In this document: positions 34,658-46,344 of the stretch, one piece after another
Layout of the letters: every line of letters starts with the position of its first letter
How positions within the stretch are numbered: position 1 is the stretch's first letter
Notes under the pieces: model-generated
The model's database searches: none
Seen by the model: only the letters and a program-made list of their open reading frames with translations
Told to the model about the DNA's origin: nothing
Made by a program: the position numbers and the translations under genes
NCBI GenBank assembly: GCA_029378245.1
Contig: JARKIF010000012.1
Span: 620,001 to 684,000 of the forward strand
DNA: 64,000 bases
Direction: 5' to 3'
Source: Roridomyces roridus
Taxonomy: Eukaryota; Basidiomycota; Agaricomycetes; Agaricales; Mycenaceae

Positions 34658-35895
34658 ATGGCTACACACACTGCGATCGCTGCTCTTTCCAAGGGACATC
34701 TTGACGCCATACAAGTCGAGACTGAGCATCCTGGCGTTGGGCAAGTCCTCATCGAAGTGGAGTATGCGTCCATGATTGCGTTCGACACATATATCACCGA
34801 CCTCGGATACGCCGTCGCCGAGTACCCTGCCATCCTTGGATTTAATGCCGCGGGGACGGTTGCCGAGGCTGGCAAGGGCGTGAGCACGCTAGGCGTTGGG
34901 GACAGGGTGCGTGTTCCGCGGTCTTCCAAGACTGAGGCTGACCTTCGAGTTGCAGGTGATGGGATTCTCTGTCTTCAATTTCCAAGGCAAAAACAAGGGT
35001 ACGCTACAGGAGTTTATACTACTACCTGAGGAGCTCTGCGCCAAGGTAATTCTATTCTCTTCCTTCTCGATATCCTTTTCTTGACGAGCATTTGGCAGGT
35101 CCCCGATAATTTATCCTTAGACAGTGCAGCAACGATCCCCGATAACTTTGTCACCGCCTTCTACACCCTCTTCGACCACCTCTCTCTCCCCATCCCGAAC
35201 GCCTTCCCCGCGCCTTCACGGCCGGCAGATCACGCCACCCCGATCCTCATATACGGCGCGGGCTCGACGGCTAGCCAATACGCCTTGCAGCTCCTCCAAG
35301 CGGCGGGTTATACCAACGTCGTCGCAGCTGCATCCCCGAGACACAACGATTTTCTCAAATCCATAGGCGCCTCCGCCGTCGACTACGCCAGCCCGACCTT
35401 TGCTGCAGACGTCGCGCGTGCTGTGGGTGGGGACGGCAAAGTCGCGCTGGCGCTCGATGGGATTACGGCGGATGGCACGATGGCACGTATTGCAGAAGTG
35501 CTCAAGCCCACGGGTACCGTTGCGCTACTCCTCCCTATCAAGACGGGGGATACGGTGGCTGTCGGGGAGGCAGGCATGCGCAGTGAGGTTGACCCGGCCA
35601 GGAACCCGTTTGCGGAGGAGACGCAGATCAAATACGTGAGGACGTTCATATACCGCAGTGTATGTCACCCTTTCCCCTCGTACTTGACAAAGGCTGATCC
35701 TGGTTGTAGAATGAATTTCTGAGGGCCAATTTGATGCCCAAGATCCTGCCCGAGCTGCTTGCTGCGGGAGTTATCCAGCCCAACCGCGTGAGGCTACTTG
35801 ATCAGGGGACGCTGAAGGAGCGGGTGGAGGCGGGTTTGGATTTGCTCAGAAATAACAAGGTTAGCGGGGAGAAGGTGATTGTTAAGGTGGCTTGA
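34658..35895 (+). CDS. MDR-superfamily NAD(P)H oxidoreductase (zinc-less, enoyl-reductase-like)
   Basis: Medium-chain dehydrogenase/reductase of the quinone/enoyl-reductase-like branch, using NAD(P)H. Four exons with frame-keeping 45-55 nt introns: HPGVGQVLIEVEYASMIAFD, then EYPAILGFNAAGTVAEAG (the usual GxExxG region lacks the zinc-site residues). GVGDR/VMGFSVFNFQ follows, then PDNLSLDSAATIPDNFVTAF and the dinucleotide loop PILIYGAGSTASQYALQLLQ. It ends with RVRLLDQGTLKERVEAGLDL and a stop at 35893-35895. About 350 residues. Similar proteins serve as trans-enoyl reductases of secondary metabolism or detoxification enzymes. No polyketide synthase is nearby. Confidence 0.87.
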
Positions 35896-36080
35896 GGGGC
35901 ATTGGTCCGTGTAGGAGTATAGAGTCGCTTCTATGTAGCCTCAGTCGCAAGTAATGGACGAACGAGGAAGATTGCTTGTACTCAAATTGTACTTTGTTGT
36001 TTGCATGACAGCTTGCTCGAAACCTTCACCGTCATGTCAAAGCCTATGGCAGAATCTCCGCAGGATACGTCGATAAATCT

Positions 36081-38207
36081 ATGGCCTCGCCTCCCCCAGT
36101 CTTCGCTATTATTGTCGGAATCGACAAGGTGAGCGAGGGGTTAGTGTGTCTTCCTCGACTTGACCGTTTCCAGTACGATGCGTCAGATAACCTCGGGACT
36201 CTTCGAGGAGCTGTGAGCGATGCGGAGTCATTCAGGACCTACCTCACCGACTCGCGTTCGCTTGGTGGCCTCGCAGTCCCGCACTCTCACATCTTGTTCC
36301 TTGCGAATGAAAACGCCACGCGTTCAGCGATCCTAGGCGCGTTCGACTCTCACTTTCTCGACAACCTGGATATCCCTGAGCACGAGGATGCGGCGATGAT
36401 ATTCTACTTTGCGGGGCATGGAAGTCGTGTCGCGTCACCGGGCAACGTGCTCCCTGTCGACGGAAGAGTGGAAGTCATCTGTCCGGTTGACGAGCGAACG
36501 GTTGGGGCTGACGGACAATACGTGCATGGGATTCCGGACTATCTTCTTGGCCGTGTTTTTCGAGAGATTTCGAGGAAGAAGGGCCCGAATATCGTATGTG
36601 CTCTTCGATTCCAAATATCTTTCCGAGCCATCTCTCATGCCACTTTAGACAGTCATCCTGGACTCATGCCATTCAGGCGGTATGGGGAGGGTAGAGGACG
36701 TGCAACGCGTTGCTAGGACTGCATCCCTCCCTATTCCCCTCGATCTAGATGGTCACCGCTGGTCGGATGACTCTGAATCTACGACGACCGACTACAACGT
36801 CTGGACTCCTGCAGATTCGCACGTCCTTCTAGCTGCTTGCACCCAGAATGGTATCGCATACGAGACTCCCAGCGAACCGTTCCATGGGCAATTCACCAAC
36901 GCGCTGATAAGCGCTCTGCGGAGTACGTCCCTTGCCAGTACCACGTATGCGGAGCTGCTCGCCCGGCTTCCGCCGATGGTAGAGCAGACACCGCACTGTG
37001 GTGGGGCGAACAAGGACTGCGCCCTCTTCACGACGAGCTATTCTGTCGGTGGGCGCCGGACGTGGGCACTCACGGAACAGCTGATGCCCGATGCATATGG
37101 CGACGACGACGGCGAATTGCTGCAATCCTTCGTGATACCGATAGGGAGCGTCGAGGGTGTGCGCCCCGGCACTGAATTCGCTGTCTACGATCCCGACGGA
37201 GCGGTTGTGGCCACCCTTGTCGCACGGACGGTGCGCATAAACGAGGCTGTGCTGACATCGGAGGAGTACGAGCCTGTCGTTTTACCTCTGGGGGCACGGG
37301 CGGGGGTCATCAATTGGCGGAATGAGGATATGGTCCTACAGATCTACATTTCCCCAGAATTCCCGTACACGACGGAGCTGTTTCCCCTCGTCCATACCGA
37401 TGTCCCTCATCGGTACATGCAGGTGGACTCGCTTGAGAAGGCGCAACTTTCTTTGACCCATATTGGCGATGGAGTGGTACTCCTACGGTGGCTCGCAGGG
37501 GCGATGGCACGTGGCCCTCATTCTGAGAGGCGTTTCACGGCTGCGGGAGTAGACTGGCCCTCGATCCTCGACGCATTATCGCATTTTCATTATTTCCTTG
37601 AGCTCACGAGCGGGAGCACCCTTACCGCCTTTTCGCTGGAGATGCACCGTCTACTGGGCGAGTACCCCGGCCGCATGCCCGATCGCAGTGGGGACAACGG
37701 AGGGAATTTGATCCAGGATGGATGTGTTCACCTGCGCTCGAGGGAAGACGCCAAGTACGGGTTTACGATGCGGAATAGCTGGTATGAGGAGCTGTTCCCT
37801 TACCTCTTCTACTTCAATCCGATAGAGTATACGATCAGGGTGTGTGGTATCCCTCGTTCACTTCATCGTATTGACTCCTCACGTAGCGTTGGTTCGTCCC
37901 AGAAAGTGCACACCGGGCACCGCTGACGGCAGCCGGGACTGTGGTCGTCGGTATGGGCAGCGAGGGCGCATTCTCGTTCACGCTACCGCCGGGAGATACG
38001 GTGGAATCGAGCTCGGGCTTTGTCAAGATGTTCGTTTCCACAGTCTACCTCGACCTAGGGTGGATCGAGCAGCGGGTGTCGCCGTTTGATGACAAGTTTC
38101 ACGATTCAGGGCGGCTTTTTTCCAGTCGCGAGCAGTTGGAAACGGGGGAGGGGTGGAATTCGCTTTGTGTGTTTTTGACAATGTCGAATGGGGAGTCGGG
38201 GTCGTGA
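36081..38207 (+). CDS. caspase-like (peptidase C14 fold) protein
   Basis: Caspase-domain protein of the fungal metacaspase-related type. Four exons with frame-keeping introns. VFAIIVGIDK/YDASDNLGTLRGAVSDAE is the first strand and helix. AAMIFYFAGHGSRV carries the catalytic His (near 36420). After the intron ending near 36647 comes TVILDSCHSGGMG with the catalytic Cys. Then VLLAACTQNGIAYE and the C-terminal subdomain GQFTNALISALR. About 350 further residues form an uncharacterised C-terminal region ending SLCVFLTMSNGESGS. The acidic S1-pocket residue typical of metacaspases is plausible in the DSC context but not proven. Possible role in regulated cell death or stress; the substrate is unknown. 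Zymogen control is not evident. Confidence 0.88.
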
Positions 38208-38474
38208 AATCGGTGTATGCGTATCGTATTACCCTGAACTGTAATCTTCTCATCGTCGATTAGATTTCCACGACTGTACTATGTAGGTACGGCGAATATG
38301 GTTATGCCTTTTTTTTCACAAGTACACCTTGTGGGAGCCACTCACTGCTTTTTTCATGTGCTGCCCTTGTGCTGCCCGCCGCAGGGCGCAGGTGCCAAGC
38401 AGATCTTTTATCGCTGAATCTGCCAGTGATGCCCTCAATCATGTACAAACAAAACCTTCTTGTGTCTTACAACC

Positions 38475-39454
38475 ATGGCGGACGTGCAACAGGCGGCGAA
38501 TCTGTGGTTCTCCCCTGGTATGGTCATTCTCCGGGCCAAAACATTAAAATTCCAGGTTCCTGTGGGCATTCTGAGTGCACAGTCGTCTGTGTTCGCGGAT
38601 TTGTTCACCGTGCCTCAACCTCCCGCGGATGACTCCGAAGTTGTCGATGGCATCCCTGTTGTCGAGCTTCACGACGATCCGGAGCAGCTGCAGACATTCT
38701 TGAAAGCGATCTTCGACTCTAGGTTCGTCTTGATCAGCCACAGCGACGTTAACTGAGACATGCATTGTCTAGTTTTTTCATGCCCCCTCCTGCAGTCGTC
38801 CAGTTGGATTCCGTCATCGCGATACTCCGCCTATCTCACAAGTACGACGTGCCCTACCTACGTCGCCGGGCCCTCCAGCATCTGGATGCAGCATATCCCT
38901 CCGAGCTGAGCGCTTACGACGCGCGACCCCCTGTAGACTGCAAACATTCCGTGGCAATAATCCAGACAGCAATAGAAGTAGGAGCATTGTGGCTTCTTCC
39001 GTGCGCCTACTACGATCTTTGCGGACGCCCAATGGCGGATATGTTGTTGTCCCCCGGGTGGAATGCGCTCGGAGAACAGCGCCAGCAGACAGCCCTCATT
39101 GGCCACTCCATACTGGTCCAATGCTTGGCGAGCATGCTCCCATTCCTCCACGCTGAAATTTATGGGGATTGTCAAGACCGGGAAGAGTGCTATCGGCTGC
39201 GCGCAGAGTTTGCCACAAGAATCTTTGCGAGGAGCGGCAGCGCGACAAGGCCTCTCGAGGCGTATATCTCCGCAGAGGGCGAGGAGTCGTGGGCTCAGTG
39301 GGATCATGAGGGGATGTGCGCCTATTGCATTGAAGGAGCAAAGGTCGACCACGCTGAAGCGCGAGAGCAATTTTGGACTGAGCTTACGACACTCTTTGGT
39401 TTGCCCGACTGGGACGTATTGAAGGGTTTGCGTCAAACGCAACTTTTGTCCTAA
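38475..39454 (+). CDS. BTB/POZ domain protein A
   Basis: BTB/POZ protein of 309 residues, probably a dimerising adaptor, for example for cullin-3 ubiquitin ligases. Two exons (38475-38722 and 38773-39454) join as DSR-FFMPPP in frame. The BTB signature is LWFSPGMVILRAKTLKFQVP, then ILSAQSSVFADLFTVPQ, IPVVELHDDPEQLQTFLKAI and VIAILRLSHKYDVPYLRRRA. The C-terminal part has WLLPCAYYDLCGRPMADML and a Cys pair, MCAYCIEGAK. It is the first of a tandem array with B (39937) and decayed C (41106); sequence after its stop is also duplicated after gene B. Confidence 0.88.
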
Positions 39455-39936
39455 TTTCTCGTCTTGCTCTTCCGAATTCAATATACTTTGCAGTTCTGGG
39501 AAGAAATCGTCAAACATGGCGGGTGTGTTCGATACGAGGCGACGCGACCGCGTTTTCTTTCACGAATGTGACTCCTCAAAGTTGTTGCGTGACTTTTCCT
39601 TTCGTCCTTCCGCCCACTCCTCCATATGTCGTATCGGTCCTGCAAATAGGCCCAGGCAGGGCAGAAGGCCATCTTTGACACAGAGTGCGTTTCTGGTCTA
39701 TTTTCTCCCAGCTCAACTCATGCCTCCATATTTGCTTTCCCCACGATTGAAGCAACCGTATTCCTGCTCTGCTTCCGCTACCCCAAAATTATCGGGTGTA
39801 CTTTCTGCGTCGTCGTGCACTGAAACAACTTGAGCTCTAATAATTCCGGTCGCGAGAAGTAGAGAACGCGGATGCCGAATAGGGTGAGAGGGGCATCAGG
39901 ATATATGTACAAACAAAGCCTTCTTGTCTTACAACC
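39455..39936. other. spacer between BTB genes A and B, part of the tandem duplication
   Basis: No gene. Bases about 39475-39553 closely match about 40946-41027 downstream of gene B (shared TGTGTTCGA, ACGAGGCGACGCGA). The duplicated unit therefore includes gene plus 3' flank. Confidence 0.6.
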
Positions 39937-40924
39937 ATGGCGGACGTCCTCAGGTCGAAGGCAAAGAATCTGTGGTTCTGCCCTGGTATGGTCATTCTCC
40001 GCGCCAAGACCTTGGAATTTCAGGTCCCTCTGGGCATTCTGAGCACACACTCGTCTGTGTTCGAGGATTTGTTCACCTTACCTCAACCTCCACCTGGCGA
40101 ATCCGAAGTCGTCGACGGCATCCCTGTTGTTGAGCTTCACGACAACCCGGAACAGCTGCAGACGTTTTTGAACGCGATCTTTGACCCTAGGTTTGTCTTC
40201 ATCGCTAGCTACAGGGACCTCGACTGAGACATGCATGTCTAGCTTTTTCTTGCCTCCTCCTGCGGTCGTACAGTTGGATTCCATCATTGCAGTACTTCGT
40301 CTGTCTCACAAGTACGACGTGCCCTATCTCCACCGCCGGGCCCTCAAGCATCTGGATGCAGCGTATCCCTCTGAGCTGAGCGCTTACGACAGACGGCCAC
40401 CCGTAGACTGGAAGAATTCCGTGGCGGCGATCCAGACAGCAACGGAAGAAGGAGAATTGTGGCTTCTTCCATGTGCCTACTACGATCTTTGCAGCCGCCC
40501 TATCGTGGAGATGCTGTCGTCCCCCAAGTGGAATGCGCTCGGAGAAGAACAGCGGCAGACAGCCATCGTTGGCCACTCCACGCTGGTCCAGTTGTTTCCG
40601 ACCGTGCTCGGGTTTCTGCATGGTCGAATGGCCGGGCGATGCGAAGACCCTTTACCGTGTTACCGGGTCCGTGCCGATTTGGCGTCAAGTATCTTTGAAA
40701 AGAGCGGGAGCGCGACAAGGCCTCTCGAGGCGTATACTTCTCCGGACGACGATGATTCGTGGGACGAGTGGCATTGCCACGGGGTATGCACACGCTGCAT
40801 TGAGGACGCCAAGGCCCAACACGCTGAAGCGCGACAGGATTTTTGGGATGGGCTTACCGAGATCTTCGGATTGCCCGAGTGGGGCGTATTGAAGGATTTG
40901 CGTCAAACACAGCTTGCGTCGTAA
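39937..40924 (+). CDS. BTB/POZ domain protein B
   Basis: Tandem paralogue of BTB protein A, 311 residues. Exons 39937-40190 and 40243-40924 join as DPR-SFFLPPP in frame, at exactly the same intron position as in A. It has NLWFCPGMVILRAKTLEFQV, ILSTHSSVFEDLFTLPQ, IPVVELHDNPEQLQTFLNAI, then IIAVLRLSHKYDVPYLHRRA and the C-terminal Cys pair VCTRCIEDAK. There are no stops or shifts. The role is presumably as for A. Differences lie mainly in the C-terminal half, where target recognition might reside (inference). Confidence 0.88.
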
Positions 40925-41105
40925 TTTTTTCCGTCTTGTTCTTGAGAATTCAACATATTTTCAAGTTCAAGGAAGAAATCACCTAACATGGCAGGTGTGT
41001 TCGACACGAGGCGACGCGAGGCGTCCTCTGATGAGCGTGTTTCTTTGTTCTTCTTTGTCCCTTTCTTTCATCGTCTTCCCCACTCCCTCCCCGCCGTCTC
41101 GGACC

Positions 41106-42124
41106 ATGGGCAACCAAGCCAATGTCCAGAGATCCGAACATATGTGGTCCAACGGCAACATGGTGATCATTCGAACGCAAGGGCGTATCTACCGTGTTTT
41201 GGCGGAAACTTTGACGCAGAAATCCCCCGTCTTCAAAGACCTCGTCGAGGATCTGCCAGCGGCCCCCGTCAATTACTTGGAAGGAGATCTTGTTTTGGAC
41301 GTACAGGATGACGCTGAGGAGCTTGAGATGTTTCTGCGCGCGATTTATGACACCGAGTACGTCTTTGTTCTTTTCCATCAATTGGCACTATGCTGAACGG
41401 TGTCTTCTCAGATTTACTTTTCCGACTATCGAATCTCCTTTCGACCTCGCTGCCATGCTTCGCCTGTCGCACAAGTACCGCGTGTTCTTTCTGCGCCGCC
41501 GAGCACTCCAACAGCTCGAACAGGTGTATGGTATTATCCTGTTCGACTTGTCCAAGAGATATATTCTCGGAACGGCACATTGGCCTGAGCCCTTGCGACT
41601 ACGGGTACAGGTGCTGACCCGTAATTTCAACCCGCGAGCGCACCTCGTGGCGATCAAAAGTCTCGTCGAGGTGGGCGCACTATGGCTGCTTCCGGCAGCC
41701 TACTACGAGCTCTGCGCCTACGACATTCGAGCTATCCAGTCCGCCGGTCCCACATGGGATGTTTTAGAGGTCAGCGAGAAAAGTGCATTCATCGCGGGTC
41801 ACTCCGAGGTTTATCGCTCTTACTCCAAGTTTATCACCTTCCTCTTCAAGCAAGGAGACAGCTTGGGATGATTTGGAGGTCAGCGAGAAAAGTGCATTCA
41901 TCGCGGGTCACTCCGAGGTTTATCGCTCTTACTCCGAGTTGATCACCTTCCTCTTCAAGCAAGGAGACAGGCTTGAAGACTTTCGGGAATCCTTCACGGT
42001 GCGATGCAGCTCGTATTGTCCAGATTCAGCAGCTTCTTGGAGAAGGGGTGAGACGTCCGCTCGATGTGGGTTTGGACGCCGCCATCGAGGACTCGCTCTG
42101 TACCAGCTGCTTGAAGAGTGAAGG
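41106..42124 (+). pseudogene. BTB/POZ protein C, disrupted by a 109-bp tandem duplication
   Basis: Starts MGNQANVQRSEHMWSNGNMV with the BTB core NMVIIRTQGRIYRVLAE, AEELEMFLRAIYDTE joined across an intron (about 41357-41411) to FTFPTIESPFDLAAMLRLSH. The segment 41755-41863 is repeated as 41864-41972. Since 109 is not a multiple of three, the frame reaches a stop at 41869-41871. The second copy continues the proper frame (DDLEVSEKSAFIAGHSE), but the family-like end (DAARIVQIQQLLGEGVRRPL, then SLCTSCLKSEGEP) needs another shift near 41995. As it stands it would make a truncated protein of about 240 residues. Confidence 0.78.
41755..41972 (+). repeat. 109-bp perfect-spacing tandem duplication inside BTB gene C
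   Basis: Two copies, 41755-41863 and 41864-41972, differ at only a few bases (for example TGGGATGTTTTAG versus TGGGATGATTTGG). Confidence 0.9.
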
Positions 42125-42548
42125 AGAACCATAAATTGGCGAGGGAGGTTTTGTGGGCTGGACTTTCGTGTATGTCAGTGGGGAGGGTTGTTTCGTATGC
42201 GAGAGGAGCTGCTTGGGAGATAGACGAGTGGCGTTCGGCTCAACCTTATCACTGACGACGGAGCCACTGCAGATCTCTTGGGAATGTATTGTTTTGTACT
42301 TTTTACCAGGCGAATCGGGGTGGAAAATTCCATGGAAGTGTTCTTGGCTGAAATAAAAGTCCTTGCTTCTTCGATTTGAATTTTGGCGCTGGCGGAGGGG
42401 AGCAAGCCGATGTCAGACCCAAAAGAGGTAATCACCCACGTGATCCGCTCCAGGCAATCGTACCACCACGAAAAATAAAACGACATGACGGCTTTAAAAT
42501 GGGCTGACAATCTCGCGTAGAACTCACTTTCCTCCCAAACCACCATCC
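42125..42548. other. intergenic / promoter of squalene synthase
   Basis: About 420 bp between the BTB C remnant and squalene synthase. No gene seen. A CACGTG motif occurs at about 42436-42441. Confidence 0.4.
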
Positions 42549-44225
42549 ATGGCTCTCTCTACCTGGCTCCTCCTCCTGCTCACGCACCCTCTCGAGTTCC
42601 GCACCCTCGTCCAGTACAAGCTCTGGCATGAGCAAAAGCGCGATATTACAGCCAAGGAGGAGCACCCGACGTCGGGGTACGACCGTCCCAGCATGCGTCG
42701 GTGTTGGGACTTCCTTGATTTGACCAGCCGGACCTTCGCTGCGGTCGTCAAAGGGCTCGAAGGCGATATGGCACGGGTCGTACGTCCAAACGCGCTTCTT
42801 CATTCCAGAAACCCAGAAGTTAATTTGATTTATTTCACAGGTCTGCCTATTCTACCTCGTTCTACGTGGGCTCGATACGGTCGAGGACGACATGACGCTG
42901 CCCATGTCCCTCAAAGACCCTATGCTGCGCAATTTCTACAAGCACAGTGTGGAGCCCGGCTTTTGCTTTACTGGCTCGGGCCCCGACGAGAAGGACCGCC
43001 AGCTCTTGGTCGAGTACAACGTCGTCGTCGAGGAGCTCCAGCTTCTTCCCGAGGCGTACCGCTCTGCGATTCTGAGCATCGCTGCCAAGATGGGTGCCGG
43101 TATGGCTGACTTTGCTGCCCGCGCTGCCAGCGAGAAGACGCCCGCCAACATCGAAACCATTGCCGACTACGACCTCTACTGCCACTACGTCGCCGGCCTC
43201 GTCGGTGAGGGCCTTTCGCTCCTCTTCTCCGCGTCGGGCAAGGAGTCGCCACACCTCGGCGCCCAGCTCGAAATCTCCAACAGCATGGGCCTGCTCCTCC
43301 AAAAGACCAACATCACACGCGACTTTCGCGAGGACGTCGACGAGCGGCGGTATTTCTGGCCTCGCGAGATCTGGGCGAACCCGATGTACGGTGGCGGGTT
43401 CTCGGCCATGGAGGAGATGTGCTTGCCTCCAAAGGGCACCGAGTCTGCCCCCGGCGTGCGTGATCGTGCGCAGTGGGTGCAGAGTGCGATGGTGCTTGAC
43501 GGGCTGCGGCACGCGACGGACTCGCTCGACTACCTCCGTATGCTCAAGAACCAGAGCATCTTCAACTTTTGTGCTATCCCTGCTACGATGGCGATGGCAA
43601 CTCTCGAGCTGTGTTTCATGAACCCCCGGATGTTTGGTCAGAACGTTAAGATTCGCAAGGCCGTTGCTGCTTCGGTGCGTTTTGCCTTCTCTCTTTATTC
43701 ACTTTGTATTGACCGTTGTTCGGATAGCTGATCATGCGCTCGACGAACCCGCGTGAGGTGTCGTATATCTTCCGGGAGTACGCGCGCAAGATCCATGCAC
43801 GGGCGCTGCCCCACGACCCCAACTTCATTCGGATAAGCGTTGCTTGTGGAAAGGTGTGTACTCTTTCCGTCGGCTACTTGTCATGCTGACGCCTCTCTCA
43901 GATCGAGCAATGGTGCGAGCACTACTACCCCTCCTTCGTCATCCTCGGCGGCGGCTCCGGCACCTCCCTCTCCCAATCCATCGACCGCAAAGACGCACGG
44001 GGACGGACGTTCCTCGAGTACCAAGAGTGGGACGAGAAGCGGTCGAAAGAGCTGCGGATGGAGGCCCTGCGTGCGAGTCTCGCTGCAGGCAATCGGTTAC
44101 CTGCGCAGCAGGACTCTGGGATGCGGGAGGTCGTGGGATACATTGTCCTCGCTGTGCTGTTATTCGTCGGTACGGGGGCGGGGTTGGTGTTCATGCTGAT
44201 GCGGTATACGGATGGCGACTACTAG
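42549..44225 (+). CDS. ERG9: squalene synthase (farnesyl-diphosphate farnesyltransferase)
   Basis: Condenses two farnesyl diphosphates to presqualene diphosphate and reduces it to squalene, the first committed sterol step, on the ER membrane. Four exons (42549-42779, 42841-43674, 43728-43853, 43902-44225) give 504 residues, all joined in frame. Motifs: SRTFAAVVKGL; the first Asp-rich motif LRGLDTVEDDMT; DYDLYCHYVAGLVGEGLS; the second Asp-rich motif NITRDFREDVDERRYFWP; and NQSIFNFCAIPATMAMATLE. The C-terminal hydrophobic anchor VGYIVLAVLLFVGTGAGLVF (about residues 475-494) is as expected. It is a single-copy housekeeping gene, probably essential and useful for placing the species. Confidence 0.97.
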
Positions 44226-44742
44226 ACGGTGGGGTGTCCCTCCGTGCTGCTGCTGCTTCGCGTGTGGTGTGCTGCTAGGGTCCTGCCAGTGCCAGTCAGT
44301 GCCAAGGGCGGGATTGGGATGGCTGGCTGTCGAGCGGCCGACCCAAATGAAAGTACGATTGTACGAACGATTTTAATGTCCTTGATCATGTATATTACTA
44401 CAACTGCATACCTACATAGCTGGCGAATGGCTAGTTTTTTTTTTCACGCTCACGATTTGAGAGTTATGTAAATTGACGGCCCCTTGCTTTCACCGTGCTA
44501 TCTTGCTTTCTGTCTCACTTCCAGCGCCGGCGTTCCGCGTCTCCACAAGCAAGCTTCTTGGACGGGCGCCGCTCTATGCTTTCAATCGGTCTCGTATGAC
44601 AGCAATATGGACTCGGGATCGCCAAACCTCCTAGCTCTTTTGGCGACGCTCAGACACCACACCGCTTGCAGCTCCAAGACGATCTATTCCAAACTGTCCT
44701 TGTCAGTCGTGCCTACTACATTGCTATTATAATACATTTACT
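44226..44742. other. 3' intergenic region between convergent genes
   Basis: About 520 bp between the stops of squalene synthase and the BBE-type oxidase. It is AT-richer and contains short T-runs. No gene or repeat supported. Confidence 0.4.
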
Positions 44743-46344
44743 TCACTCCGCCCGCTTCACACAGAACGTATTCGGTGTGAAAGTGCCATGAGGGTCGGCC
44801 AGCTTGCGCGCCCGCATCAGCCGCTCGTACTTTGGCCGGTCGTCGTGGTACGTATGCCACACTGAGTCGAGGTCAAACGAGCCGTACGAACCCCAGAGCA
44901 CGCGACGGTCCTCCTTGCTGAAGATTCCGTTGGCGCCGATAGCCTTCTGCGTCGTTGGTCGCCTCCCAAGCCTCTGCCTCGGCCTTCTTCTCGGGCTTGT
45001 GGAAGTTGTCGATCGTCATGGCCAGCGTCGAGTCGCGCCACTGTCAGCGAGTCAGAAAGCGGAATAGGAGGAGAAGAGTGGCAGACGTACGCTGTAGGAC
45101 GTCCCGTTACCCGCGTTCCTCGTGAACATGGAATGCTTGCCCCCGAAGACCTGCAGCTGCGCGGAAAGCCACTGCCCATTGCCCGACGGCTGGACGATCT
45201 CGTTCATCCGCCCAACCACCCAGTCGACCCAACCATCCTTGACCAGCGTCTTTGACTTGGTCAGATACGTCCGCTTGACATACGGGAGGTCAAACTCGCG
45301 CGTGTTGCGGAAGATCCACTGCGCCGTCAGCTTTGACATGGGTTTCTTCTCGACGTGGCTTTGGAAGAAGCACCCGGTTTGGAGCGACGAGAAGAACGTC
45401 ATGTCGGGCTTGTCCGTCGGGCTGAAGGGCACCCACTGTGCGTAGACGACGATCATCCTAGGCCACAGGGGGACTCCGTCGTGGCCGAAGATTTCGGGGT
45501 GCTCCTCGCGCATCTTGTCGTCGAGGCCGCCCATGAGGCCCCCGATGTCGAATGAGCCGCTGAGGACGCTGATGCAGAGGTCGTAGTTGCGCGGGGTGTT
45601 CTCGTCGTCGCTCATCTCAGCCAGGTGGCCCATGAGCTTGCGCAGCTTGGCCTCGTCGTACAGGTGCACAGCCCGCAGACCCAACGAGCCAACGTGATCC
45701 GCATCCCGGTGTACTTGGATGGAGAAGTGCGTCAACACCCCAAAGTTGCCTGGACTCCCACCCAGCCAGGCGAAGAAGAGCTCGGGGTCGCTGGCCCGCG
45801 TGATCTCGCGCTCCTGCCCGGCGTGGTCGATGATCTCGAGGGAGATCACGTGGTCTCCAAACAGCCCAAAGCTGCGCCCGAGCTGGCCGTATCCCCCCGT
45901 CTGCACATGCCCGCCGACGTGGACCTCGGTGCACTGTCCGTGCGGGACAAAGACGTGGTGCGTCCCGAGGAAGGCGTTGAACGCACCGAGGCTGTGACTC
46001 ACGCTCGCTCGCACGTAGCTCCTGCTCCCCTTCTCAAAGTAGGCGAGGTCGTCTGGTGCCTGGAAGGTCGTCTTGAGGTCCAGGAGGATTCCTTCCTGCC
46101 CTGTGGACGACGCGCCGCTGTATTGGTGCCCGCCCGTGCGGATGGCGATGGCCTTGTTGTTCTGCTTGGCGTAGGCGATAACGCGTTTGATGTCGTCTTT
46201 ATTCCGGGGTTGGACGATGAGGCCTGGGTTCATGTCGTGGTCGACGGCGTGGCTGGAGGCGGCATATTGCCACTTCCAAAGCCCGTAGTCTTTGGCCTGG
46301 GGTGAAAATTGTTTTCCTGTTATTCCGGCGATGGTGGCTGCCAT
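44743..46344 (-). CDS. berberine-bridge-type FAD oxidase, with an apparent frameshift near the 3' end
   Basis: Flavin-dependent oxidase of the BBE/PCMH family. The start MAATIAGITGKQFSPQAKDY at 46344 is preferred over 46467. IAIRTGGHQYSGASS carries the flavin-attachment His; VHVGGHVQTGGYGQLGRSFG and GGSPGNFGVLTHFSIQVHRD are typical of the fold. There is no secretion signal, so it is probably intracellular. An intron at about 45029-45088 joins TSYSV to RDSTLAMTI. Near 44951 the frame slips by one base: DFHKPEKKAEAEAWE reads in one frame, but the family C-terminus (IGANGIFSKEDRR, then ADPHGTFTPNTFCVKRAE, stop at 44743) is in another. Removing one base would restore it, so this is either a sequencing error or a recent lesion. 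Confidence 0.82.

Noticed and set aside
45625..46305. Plus-strand open frame of 226 codons opposite the BBE-type oxidase
   Set aside because: It is a shadow of the GC-rich minus-strand gene, with unlikely composition and no motifs.
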